From contig JANTHJ010000003.1 of NCBI GenBank assembly GCA_024762475.1, forward strand, positions 1 to 64,000: DNA of 64,000 bases. Direction: 5' to 3'. Shown piece after piece: positions 23,101 to 31,500 of this stretch. The DNA is from Chromatiales bacterium (GTDB lineage Bacteria; Pseudomonadota; Gammaproteobacteria; Chromatiales; Chromatiaceae). The notes under the pieces are model-generated. The model had not been told where the DNA came from. It saw only the letters and a program-made list of their open reading frames with translations, and did no database searches. The position numbers and the translations under genes were made by a program. Each line of letters opens with the position of its first letter. Position 1 is the first letter of the stretch.

Positions 23101-23659
23101 CGACACCCACCTCACCGCTCAGGCGCGCGCTCACCCGGGGGTCGACCAGCCGGCCTTGCAGGAAACGTATCTGCAGCCTGCGATCGAGGTGCAGGCCGGC
23201 ACGCAGACCTTCCAATGCCAGCGGAGCCTGGTCGGTCTCCGCGAGCCATTCGAACCGATCGATCCGGGCCTCGGTCAGCTCGACGGCCAGCGGCAGGGCC
23301 AGCCCGTTGCGCGGCGATTCCTCATTCGTGCCACCCTCGCCCGCGATCACCTTCACCCGTGCGGCAGAGAGCCGTGGAACGACCAGCACGCGATCACGCA
23401 ACTCGGGCAGCCGCCAGCGCCAGGACAGGTCGTCGATTTCGACCCGTAGCCCGCTCGCATCGGTATATCGAATCCCCTCGATCGAGAGGCCGCGCCAGAG
23501 CGTGCCCGCCACCCCTTCGACCTCGAGGCCGGGAACCTGACGCGGCGCCAGATCGGCGACCAGCCAGCGGCCACCGCTGGCCGACCCCATCAGCCAGGCG
23601 GCACCCGCAACCAAGGCCCCCACCAGCAGCAGGGGCAACATCCACAACAGGCGCTTCAC
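20183..23659 (-). CDS. tamB: Translocation and assembly module inner-membrane protein TamB
   Basis: 1158 aa, N-terminal anchor, repetitive AsmA/TamB-like beta architecture; C-terminal YLTPDLYVRYVQGLFDPASVLSLRYRISRHLSVETRSGTTQSAELMYSIEHD; next to tamA. Confidence 0.93.
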   Translation of the reverse strand: MKRLLWMLPLLLVGALVAGAAWLMGSASGGRWLVADLAPRQVPGLEVEGVAGTLWRGLSIEGIRYTDASGLRVEIDDLSWRWRLPELRDRVLVVPRLSAARVKVIAGEGGTNEESPRNGLALPLAVELTEARIDRFEWLAETDQAPLALEGLRAGLHLDRRLQIRFLQGRLVDPRVSARLSGEVGVDQASLPLRLAVVWDAQLPVDGKSVAAAGKGELHGDLNRLELVHHLSAPFPLSTRGQLRGLSGDRPSIDLAGAWEGLQWPLSGTPQVSSPHGSYRVSGPLTAVALQLGARLQAPDAPPVQAALKGRWEAGRLHLASLDLTSAAGRLSLTGTVDLRETPSWSAEITGSDLNPGPFAADWPGRLSLRAVSRGRVVAGGVAASMTLQSLDGELRGYPFAAAGGIEMDGRRIDLHGLRLRSGSAKLTADGRVSPTLALSLTGDVPDLQTLVPETSGRLQFQGEAAGALTEPRIALHIEGQDVVRADTRLGALLADIDWRPPGQGEGVSKIAVTDLVAGGARWQRLELDLKGGPEDHHLALATRGGPVNVEARLSGAWQAQRWQGRLEHLVVDERPLGRWSAVRPASLAVSADAATLERLCLAPDRPPGGEVCAEGSWQALGGLAVTGQVSRLDLRRFAALLPEDLVVAGSLGAEFSLKGPTAAPAVQARVRLPAGSLTLHEVGEKPIRLALNGAMADLYYDRSGLQASASLLLQDKGHMDLRLDGTPQGNSGVMGLQGRVQASLPDLALLTPLVPQARIRSGAMTLDARIGGTSETPRVTGRLEVVDGVLDYPQLGLAVSEFRLAVKGGENGRLSLEGSARSGPGTLHLSGAGAIDPRSPWQLRIDGERVQLVRLPDARVLASPALRLSGGAKGIEIAGRVEIPEADIELRELPEGVVRPSADEVIVGPGAQQDEPKQSAPIKLSGKVELALGPKVRFAGFGLKTRVSGRLLVALDAGQTAVNGNLDLLEGRYRAWGQDLSIEQGRLLFAGPPGNPGIDLRALRVSKDGQVKAYLAVTGTLRKPSTRVYTEPATSSSDALAYLLNGAPMGQSEGLDQAQLLKAAGSLGLSKTLPVLKKIKEQTGLDELGLADDAGLEGSAVAVGKYLTPDLYVRYVQGLFDPASVLSLRYRISRHLSVETRSGTTQSAELMYSIEHD

Positions 23660-25395
23660 AAGCCAACCCCGAAGGAGAAGTGCAGGCGGAACCGGTCATG
23701 AGATTGGTCCAGCGGGAAGCCGATATCCACCCGCACCGGCCCGACCGGGGAATACCAGCGGGCGCCCACACCCACGCCGACCTTGATGCCGTCATCGAGT
23801 GAATCGAAGGCGTTACCGGCATCGGCGAACAGCGCCGCCCCCCAGTCCTGCAGGATGGGATGCTCGTATTCAAGGCTGCCCGCGATCAGGTGCGCACCCC
23901 CGGTGAGATCGCCCTGGGCATCGCGTGGCGACAGAGAACGATAGGCATAGCCGCGCACGCTGCGGTCGCCACCGGCGAAGAACCGCAACGAGGCCGGCAG
24001 CTTGCCGAAATCGCTGCTCTGGGTGGTCCCCAGATCCAGCCGTGCCTTCCCGACCCCCGATCCAAGCGGCTGCAGAAAGGCCGCCGAGGCAGTCGCCTGG
24101 ACGAAGCTGGCGTCGGACAACACCCCACCCAGGGCACCGCGCAGCTCGAAGCGCAGATGCCTGCCGGACCGGGGCCGCAACAGGTCATCGATCTTGCGCC
24201 GCTCCCAGCTGATCCCGGGCATCAACAAGGTGCTGTCGACCGATTCTCCCTCCACCACCGAGGACTCGCGCTGCAGCTCGATGAACGGCACCTCATCCCA
24301 ACTCCCGCGTCTGCCCGCCAGTCTCAGGGCGGCGGTAAGGGTATCGCTGCGCACCCCTTCCGTCTCTTCCTGACGCCATCCCGCCTGGGCATCGAAGCGG
24401 CGCCAATGGGACCCGAGCAGTGGAATCCGATATTCCACCGCCCCATGAGAGCTGACCGGAGAGAGGCTCACTTCGGCGTTGAGCCGGTGTCCGAAGCGAT
24501 TGATGCGCCGGTTCTCGTAGCGGATCGAGCCGGTCACGCCGATATCCGTGGAGACCCCCAGGCCAAACTGCCAGGCATGACGCTTGCGCGGGGTCAGCGA
24601 GACGGTCAGCGGAACGCTGTCTTCGCCCAGCCTTTCGAGATCTGGGGCTAGGTCCACGCGCTCGAAATAACCGCTGTCGCTCAGGGTCCGGTAGCTCTCC
24701 AGCACTGCCTGGGTCGAGTAGAAATCGCCCGGACGAATCTTGAGCAGACGCTGTACCACCGCACCCTCAAGGCGGTTTCCGGAGAGGATGATCTCGCTCA
24801 CGCGAAAGCGCGGTCCCGAATCGAGGTGCAGCCCCACGGTTGCCGCGTTGCGCGAGGGATCGACCTCGAGACGATGCTGGAGCAGGCGCGCCCGGAAATA
24901 GCCCCGCTCGCTGGCCAGATCGAGCAGCCGTTGTTTCAATGCCTCGTAACGGTCGTGGCGCAGGACCTCGCCGACGGCCAGGCCGGGCTCCTTTTGTAGC
25001 TTCTGAAACGCCGGATCCTGCAGCGCCGCCCCCTCGATCCGCAGATCAAGCGCGGTCACCCGGACCGGCTCGCCAGGCTGGATCTCGATGGAGGCCCGCC
25101 AACATCGCTTGCCCCACTGCAGTTCCTTGCGGATCGTCGGCCGGTAGTACCCGTAGGCACGCAGCACCGTCGCTGCCTCCTTGTCCAGGTCGCGCAGCCG
25201 TCGCTGCACCCGCCAGCGGGGGGCATCGCAGGGCTCGGCAGCGAGGGCGATGGCGGCGAGGAGGCTGTCGCGCAGTTCGCCCTCGATGCCGCGCAGCACC
25301 AGCTTCTCTGCCGCTAGCACCGTAGGGGCGAACAGCAGCAGAAGCAACACCCCAAGGGTGGCAGCCGGATGTCGAAGATGGAGGAAGCCGGACAT
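23656..25395 (-). CDS. tamA: Outer-membrane Omp85 family protein TamA
   Basis: POTRA-like region then barrel; FFAGGDRSVRGYAYRSLSPRD and VGVGARWYSPVGPVRVDIGFPL. Confidence 0.94.
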   Translation of the reverse strand: MSGFLHLRHPAATLGVLLLLLFAPTVLAAEKLVLRGIEGELRDSLLAAIALAAEPCDAPRWRVQRRLRDLDKEAATVLRAYGYYRPTIRKELQWGKRCWRASIEIQPGEPVRVTALDLRIEGAALQDPAFQKLQKEPGLAVGEVLRHDRYEALKQRLLDLASERGYFRARLLQHRLEVDPSRNAATVGLHLDSGPRFRVSEIILSGNRLEGAVVQRLLKIRPGDFYSTQAVLESYRTLSDSGYFERVDLAPDLERLGEDSVPLTVSLTPRKRHAWQFGLGVSTDIGVTGSIRYENRRINRFGHRLNAEVSLSPVSSHGAVEYRIPLLGSHWRRFDAQAGWRQEETEGVRSDTLTAALRLAGRRGSWDEVPFIELQRESSVVEGESVDSTLLMPGISWERRKIDDLLRPRSGRHLRFELRGALGGVLSDASFVQATASAAFLQPLGSGVGKARLDLGTTQSSDFGKLPASLRFFAGGDRSVRGYAYRSLSPRDAQGDLTGGAHLIAGSLEYEHPILQDWGAALFADAGNAFDSLDDGIKVGVGVGARWYSPVGPVRVDIGFPLDQSHDRFRLHFSFGVGL

Positions 25396-25453
25396 AGCCC
25401 TCGATTATAGGGACCGGATAGTTCTGCTTCGCCACATTTACTCGAAATACGGC

Positions 25454-25551
25454 GGGGTGGCGTGGCTGCGCGTGTCCGTTGGCCGCAGGGATGCGGCCAT
25501 CGAGCCTTCAGGGATGGATTTACGGCGTGACACACGCAGCCACACCACCCC
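25454..25551. repeat. Intergenic palindromic element
   Basis: GGGGTGGCGTGGCTGCGCGTGTC / GACACACGCAGCCACACCACCCC arms (21/23), inner GGCCGCAGGGATGCGGCC. Confidence 0.7.
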
Positions 25552-25607
25552 TCTGCGCCTGAAACCACCAATATGACAAAGTAGCAATAGCCGACGACGC
25601 TTGGATA

Positions 25608-27143
25608 TCACTCCAGTGGCGCGGTCACCGTCTGAGTCCGGAAGGTCTTGAATGAGGCCCCTTCCCGCCATGCGCCCGGGGGAAGGCCGGCCTTGCGCGT
25701 CAGGTGATCGAGGGTCTGTTCCAGGTCCCACCCAAACTCGGTCGGCACCTCCGGCAGGAACACCGCGCTATGGCCATCCTTCTCCAGGATGATGCCGTCC
25801 CGCCCCAGCGCGATATCGTGATAGGAGGCGACCGGTCGCGCCGGGCTAAGGACGCTCACCTCGAGCTCCAGCCCATCCAGTTCATCCGGACCCAGCGGCA
25901 CAAAGCGCGGATCGCGGCGCGCCGCACTGATGGCATTGTTCACCACCGCCTGATAGACCGGCTCGCGGGGCGCGATGTAACCGATACAGCCGCGCAGCTG
26001 TCCCTGGCGATTCAGGGTGACGAAGGCGCCCGCCGGCCTTTGCAACGACGGAGGGACCTGCGAGAGCAGCGTCTCGAGTCGGTGCTTGGCCTTGCGATCG
26101 CCAGGGTTCGCCGCGACACTCACTGCCGCCGAGGCCAGCCGATGCAGCAGGCGCATGTCTGCGTCTGACAAGAACCCTTCGCCGGACTCGACCTCGGCCG
26201 GCGATGGCCCCTCGCGGAACACCACGCTCAGGTAGCTGACCGAGGTCTCGAAGTCGCCGGTCAGCTCGCCGGAGGTGGCATAGCGCAGCAACTGTCCCTG
26301 GATCCGAGGCTGGGACTGCAGCCAGTGGGTCAGGATGGCGATGGGGCCGAAGCCGCAGATGGTGATGCCGGTTCGCTCGACGTAGTCGAGAAAGCCATCG
26401 GCATCCTTGGCCAGGATACGATCGAGCGCGCCCTCATCCAGCGCCTTCAGGCGCGAGGGCGTCTTCGTATCATGGGGAAAGGGCACATAGCCATAGCGCG
26501 GGCCATAGTGGGTGAAATCACTGGAGACCACCAGCAGGGTCTGTTCGTCCAGCAACGGTCGCAGCAGAACGGCCGCCCGACGGTAGTCGTCCGCGCCCAT
26601 TCTGCCCACCAGGATGGGCACCAGTTGCCACCCCCCGGGCAACACCCGCTGCAGGAAGGGCAACTGCATCTCGATGCTGTGCTCGCTTGTATGGGCGGCA
26701 GGGTCGCTGGTCACCAGCGGCGATCGGCGCAATTGAGCGACCGCTCCCTGGTCGAGCGGAATGCGTCCCAGCGGGGTCTGGTAGTGGGTCACATCGGCGA
26801 TGGACAGGCCATCGAAGCCGCCGCGATGGGCCGGACCCAGCACCACCACCCGGCGATAGGCATGGCCCTGGACCTGGCGAAAACCCACCGCCGCGGTGGC
26901 GCCACTGAAGGTGTAGCCCGCATGCGGCGAGATCAGGGCGCGCACCAACCCTTCTTCGGTAGGTGCCGGGGCTTGGGCCAAAAAGCGGTCGAGCAACCCG
27001 GTCAACTGCCTGGGTTCGTCCGGATACCAGGAGCCGGCCACCGCGGCAGGCCGTATCCGCTCCCCGGCGGCCATAGCCACAGAAAAGGCCAATCCCAGCA
27101 TGCCGCAGAGCAACAGGAGCAGACGCAGCGATCTACCTTTCAT
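25608..27143 (-). CDS. AmmeMemoRadiSam system fusion: MEMO1-like domain (protein B) + AMMECR1 domain (protein A), with signal peptide
   Basis: MKGRSLRLLLLLCGMLGLAFSVAMA signal; RPAAVAGSWYPDEP, LISPHAGYTFSGATAAVGF, EHSIEMQLPFLQ, VVSSDFTHYG (MEMO); FVTLNRQGQLRGCIGYI (AMMECR1). Confidence 0.9.
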   Translation of the reverse strand: MKGRSLRLLLLLCGMLGLAFSVAMAAGERIRPAAVAGSWYPDEPRQLTGLLDRFLAQAPAPTEEGLVRALISPHAGYTFSGATAAVGFRQVQGHAYRRVVVLGPAHRGGFDGLSIADVTHYQTPLGRIPLDQGAVAQLRRSPLVTSDPAAHTSEHSIEMQLPFLQRVLPGGWQLVPILVGRMGADDYRRAAVLLRPLLDEQTLLVVSSDFTHYGPRYGYVPFPHDTKTPSRLKALDEGALDRILAKDADGFLDYVERTGITICGFGPIAILTHWLQSQPRIQGQLLRYATSGELTGDFETSVSYLSVVFREGPSPAEVESGEGFLSDADMRLLHRLASAAVSVAANPGDRKAKHRLETLLSQVPPSLQRPAGAFVTLNRQGQLRGCIGYIAPREPVYQAVVNNAISAARRDPRFVPLGPDELDGLELEVSVLSPARPVASYHDIALGRDGIILEKDGHSAVFLPEVPTEFGWDLEQTLDHLTRKAGLPPGAWREGASFKTFRTQTVTAPLE

Positions 27144-27147
27144 CGGC

Positions 27148-27303
27148 TCAGCGCCCACGGCGATAGAAGGTAGCCTCCCGGCGCGAAAGCCGACGCTCCT
27201 GCCGCGCCCGGCCCGCCCCGGGCAGGCCCAACACGCCAAGCCAGCCGATCAGTGCGAGAAAGCGCCGTCGGGTCCAACCCGACAGCTGTGTCCCGGTCTT
27301 CAT
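27148..27303 (-). CDS. 51-aa twin-arginine signal micro-protein in AmmeMemoRadiSam operon
   Basis: MKTGTQLSGWTRRRFLALIGWLGVLGLPGAGRARQERRLSRREATFYRRGR; ATGA overlap with upstream radical SAM gene and 4-nt gap to downstream gene. Confidence 0.75.
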   Translation of the reverse strand: MKTGTQLSGWTRRRFLALIGWLGVLGLPGAGRARQERRLSRREATFYRRGR

Positions 27304-28280
27304 TGCCACACCCCCGGTATCTTCTCCCTGCACACCGGGCAGCGACCGTCCGGTGTGATATGGAATTCGTCCACATGAAAGCCGCTGCGCTTCACCAGCA
27401 GGGTGCCGTCCCGCGGGCAGTAGGTATTCGCCGCCGGGTGGCCGAACACATTGCCGATGTACACGTATTGCAGCCCGGCATCCAGCGCCTCGGCGCGGGC
27501 ATTCTCCAGCGCGGTGACCGGTGTCGGCGGCAGATTGCGCATCCGGTACATGGGCGTGAACTGGCTGAAGTGCAGGGGGGTCTCTTCACCCAGGTTGTCG
27601 ATGATCCACTTGGCCATGCGCCGGATCATCGCCAGGTCGTCGTTGAGGGTCGGGATCACCAGGTTGGTCACCTCCAGCCACACACCCTCTTCGCGTTGGG
27701 TGACCAGGGCATCGAGCACCGGCTGCAGGGTGGCGCTGTTGATCCGCCGGTAGAAGCCATCGTCGAAGGCCTTCAGATCGGTATTGCTGGCATCCAGCAC
27801 CCCGCACAGCTCGCGCAACGGGCGCTCGTTGATGTAACCGGCGGTGACGAAGATATTCGACAGACCGGCCGCCCTGGCCCGTTCGGCGGTGTCATAGACA
27901 TATTCGTAGAACACGATGGGGTCGGAATAGGTATAGGCCACCGCCTTGCAGTCGGCCTTTTGCGCATTCGCGACCACCTCGTCCGGCTCCATGTGGAGCA
28001 ACACCTCCATCTCCTCGCCACCGCGTTGGGACAGCTGCCAATTCTGACAGTTCAGGCAGTGCAGATTGCAGCCGGCGGTGGCGATGGAAAATACCGGAAT
28101 ACGTGGTCGAAAGTGGTTGAGCGGCTTCTTCTCCACCGGGTCGATATGGATCGCCGAGGGCCGTCCATAGGTCGTAGCGACCAGCCTGCCGTCCAGATTG
28201 ACGCGAATCCGGCAGTCACCCGCCGCGCCCGGCGGAATCACGCAACCGCGTGGACAAAGCTCGCAGGTGACCTCGGTCAT
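27300..28280 (-). CDS. AmmeMemoRadiSam system radical SAM enzyme
   Basis: N-terminal CELCPRGCVI, radical SAM CNLHCLNCQNW (CxxxCxxC), YTYSDPIVFYEY, C-terminal CPRDGTLL/CPVCREKIPG zinc-ribbon-like cysteines. Confidence 0.92.
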   Translation of the reverse strand: MTEVTCELCPRGCVIPPGAAGDCRIRVNLDGRLVATTYGRPSAIHIDPVEKKPLNHFRPRIPVFSIATAGCNLHCLNCQNWQLSQRGGEEMEVLLHMEPDEVVANAQKADCKAVAYTYSDPIVFYEYVYDTAERARAAGLSNIFVTAGYINERPLRELCGVLDASNTDLKAFDDGFYRRINSATLQPVLDALVTQREEGVWLEVTNLVIPTLNDDLAMIRRMAKWIIDNLGEETPLHFSQFTPMYRMRNLPPTPVTALENARAEALDAGLQYVYIGNVFGHPAANTYCPRDGTLLVKRSGFHVDEFHITPDGRCPVCREKIPGVWQ

Positions 28281-28561
28281 GGCGCACCTCCATTTCCCTG
28301 TGACTTCGACTGTTCGGGGAACGAAAGGTTTTCACGTTGACCCTCTTCCCGGTGGTACCAGCGCGCCTGATGGCGATTCAATTGACCCTGATCAATCAAC
28401 CGCTTGACTGTCGCGAAGTCGATCACCCGGTAGCCGCTACCGCCGCGCCCGCCGACACCTTCGAGCAGGTAGACGCCGATCGCGAATAGACTGGCCGCCA
28501 CCAGGAAAACGGCCGGCCAGTCGTGGCGGAGGGTGCGGCGTATCCGTCGATACCTTTCCAT
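28277..28561 (-). CDS. 94-aa single-TM protein of the operon
   Basis: MERYRRIRRTLRHDWPAVFLVAASLFAIGVYLLEG...; TGATG overlap with upstream stop (28563-28561) and ATGA overlap with downstream start. Confidence 0.75.
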   Translation of the reverse strand: MERYRRIRRTLRHDWPAVFLVAASLFAIGVYLLEGVGGRGGSGYRVIDFATVKRLIDQGQLNRHQARWYHREEGQRENLSFPEQSKSQGNGGAP

Positions 28562-31500
28562 CAGTCGTGCTCCCGGCGGCGCACATGGGTGTCGCGGGCG
28601 GTGAGGCAACGATTGCAGCGGATGCAATCCATGTCGTATTCGCTCCGCACGCCCAGGTCGCAGTGCTCGAAGCGACGCCCTGGCGCGAGGTGTCCAAGCA
28701 GGGCAAACTTGTTGCTTAGCGCCAGAAAGGCCCCCATGGGACAGAGATAGCGGCACCAGAATCTCACGTACACCAGCGCCCCCATCAGCACAATGCCTCC
28801 CAGCACGCCCATGGCCCCTTCGAGATGGCTTGCGAAAAAATGCTGCATGGGATTGAAGCTGGACCAAAGCGCATCTCCGGTGGCGAATACCGCCAGCAGC
28901 ATCAGCGACAGCAGCACGAACTTGAGGTAGCGCAGGCGCTGCCCCAGCGGCCGGTGCACATAGCGCCGCAGGCCCAGGCGCCGTCCCAGGCGTGACAGCA
29001 GTTCCTGCAGGGCCCCGAAGGGACAGAGATAGCCGCACCACATCTGGCCGAACAGCAGGCCGGTGACCAGCACGAAGCCCAGCAGCAGCCAGCGCTGCGG
29101 GTTGTCGAAAAAGGAGGCCAGGTGGCCGTTTAGCAGGTTCACCAGGTCCACCTCGGTCACCAGGCTGTTGAGCCAGAACCCCAGCACGATCACCGAGGCG
29201 GCCTGCAGCGCCAAGCGGGCCGGCTCACTCCCCGAGAGATAGATCGGGATACTGACCATCAGCAGCACCAGGGTCGCCAGGAATCGCGGCGTCAGCAGCG
29301 CGTCGAGCACATCCTGTTCCTTACCGCTGGCGAATCGCCTGCCGAACACCTGCTCGCCGGCAGCGACCGCTGCGCGGTTGATGCTCGCCAGCGCGGCCTT
29401 GCTGGTCACGGTGGCACCGGTGATCGCGTCCACCCGCTGCAGATCCAGCGGGCCTGCCGCCAGGTCCAGCCCTCGGAGCCCCGCCAGCCAGGCATCGATA
29501 TTGGCGATATAGGACGGGGTCTCATGGGATGCCACATAACGCACCCCGCGCAGATGCCCGCTGGCGTCCACCGACACCAGCAGGTTGATCGGCCCACCAT
29601 AGCCGCGGATGTCCGCGGCCACTGCCATGCTGGAGAGGCTGGCGGTGTCGGGCGGTGGGCGGGTGTCCGCATCCGGCGTGTCCCAGCCCCGATAGTGAAC
29701 GAAGGGCGTCTCTTTCTCGCGAAACACCCGCGAGCCGCTGACCTCCGCCAGCACCGCCCGGTCGAAATGCAGCTGCGGCGCCAGGGTGGCCTGCTGCGCC
29801 AGCCGCGACCAGCCGAAGGCGACCAGCACCACGAAGGTGAGGGTCCAGCCCAGACCGCGCCAGGGAAAGCTGGGCACACCGCGGGCCGCCAGCGGCTCGA
29901 TCCGCAGCCGAACCCAGCGCGCCCAGGCCAGGGGCAGCAGCACCAGCAGGCTCAGCAGCATCAACAAGCGGCAGGTCCCCTCCATCCCCAGCAACGGGAT
30001 CAACAGGGCGCCGGTGAGCACCCCGCCCAGGGCACCGCCCAGGCTGTCGGCGGCCTCTGCCACTCCACCGGTCGGCGCCGCCTCATGCAGCGAGCGTTGC
30101 GAGAGATTCACCCCCAGCGGGAAGCCCGCGCCGGTCACCAGACCGAACAGCGCCGAGACCGCGAGGTAGCCCGCCTCTTGATAGGCCACCGGGGCCTGCC
30201 CAAGCCAGGCCAGAACCTGCGGCGTCGCCCACAGCAGCGCCGCAACCACCAGCAGCAGCCCGATCAGCCGGCCCTCGGCCCGCCCGCGCAACGCCATTGC
30301 CCGGCCGATCAGGCCCGTTCCCAGTGCCAGGCCGGTCATGAACAGGGCGTTGATCAGGGCCACCCGTTCGAACATGAAGCCCACATGGGCCTGGTAGCTG
30401 AACAGCACGATCAACTGCAGGGCCATTGCCACCAGTCCCAGCAGGATCAGCGAGAAGATCCCGGCCTGGCGCTGTACCACCACCGGTTCCGGGGTCTCCA
30501 TGAGGGTCCGCAGGCCCCACAGGGGCAGGAACACCAGGACCGGAACCAGATAGGGCCAGGCGCCGAGCGATCGCAGCTGGGCCAGGTGATCGGCCAGCGA
30601 CGAGGCGGTATAGCGCGCCCATAGCAACATGTTGAGATAGAAGGTGACCGGCCGGCTGTCGCTGTTGAGCTCGCCCGGCCGGGTTTCGTACTGGTAGTGC
30701 AGATAGGCGATGCGCTCGGCCGGCATCAGCGACTCGAAGGAACTCGCCGGAAAGCGATGCTCGTCGAGCTTTACCGCGAGATAGCGACGCGCCAGCTCGG
30801 CCGGGTCCTCGGCGACCCTGCCCGGCTTGGGCGTGGCACACAGGGTCTGCACATCGCCCGGCTGGATCGCGACCTGTGCGAAGGTGTTGGACAGGGTGCG
30901 ATAGACCGATCCGGCGTAGCTCCGCACTGTGCCGCCCAGGTAGTTCGAGGCGCTGCTCACCCGGGTACAGAGCACCCCGTCGTCGTGCATGTGCGCGCGC
31001 AGCCCCTGGTAGAACTCTCGGGTGAAGTAGCGATTGCTGTGCGCATTGCTTGGCGCGGCGTCGAGCACCAGCACCAGGTCGTAGGCGGGGCCATGGTAAT
31101 CGCGCAGATAGCGGCGCCCATCGATGAAATGCAGTTGCAGGCGCGGGTCGGCGAGGGCCGCGCGGTGCTCATCGGTCAGATAGGGCCGCAGGTGTTCGAA
31201 GGCCACCCGGTCCTGCAGCACCAGATCGATGTGTTTGACCGGATAGCGCAACAGCTCGGCCGCCAGTCCGCTGGCAAAACTGCCGAACAGCAGCAGGCGC
31301 CGCGCACCCGCCGCCTGGGCATAGACGTAGGCGGCTGTCTGCTGCACCGCCCTCGGTTGCGGAAAGCTGCTGGCGATGCGCCCGTCCTGCACCACCGAGA
31401 TCTGATCCCCCAGCCGCGCGATGGCGACATGCCCGTAGCGCGTCTCGACCGCATCGAGCAGGGTCAGCCCGGGTTGCAGGGTGTTGAAGCGGAAACGCTC

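Noticed and set aside
21953-23449. 498-aa plus-strand ORF
   Set aside because: Antisense to tamB; shadow ORF.
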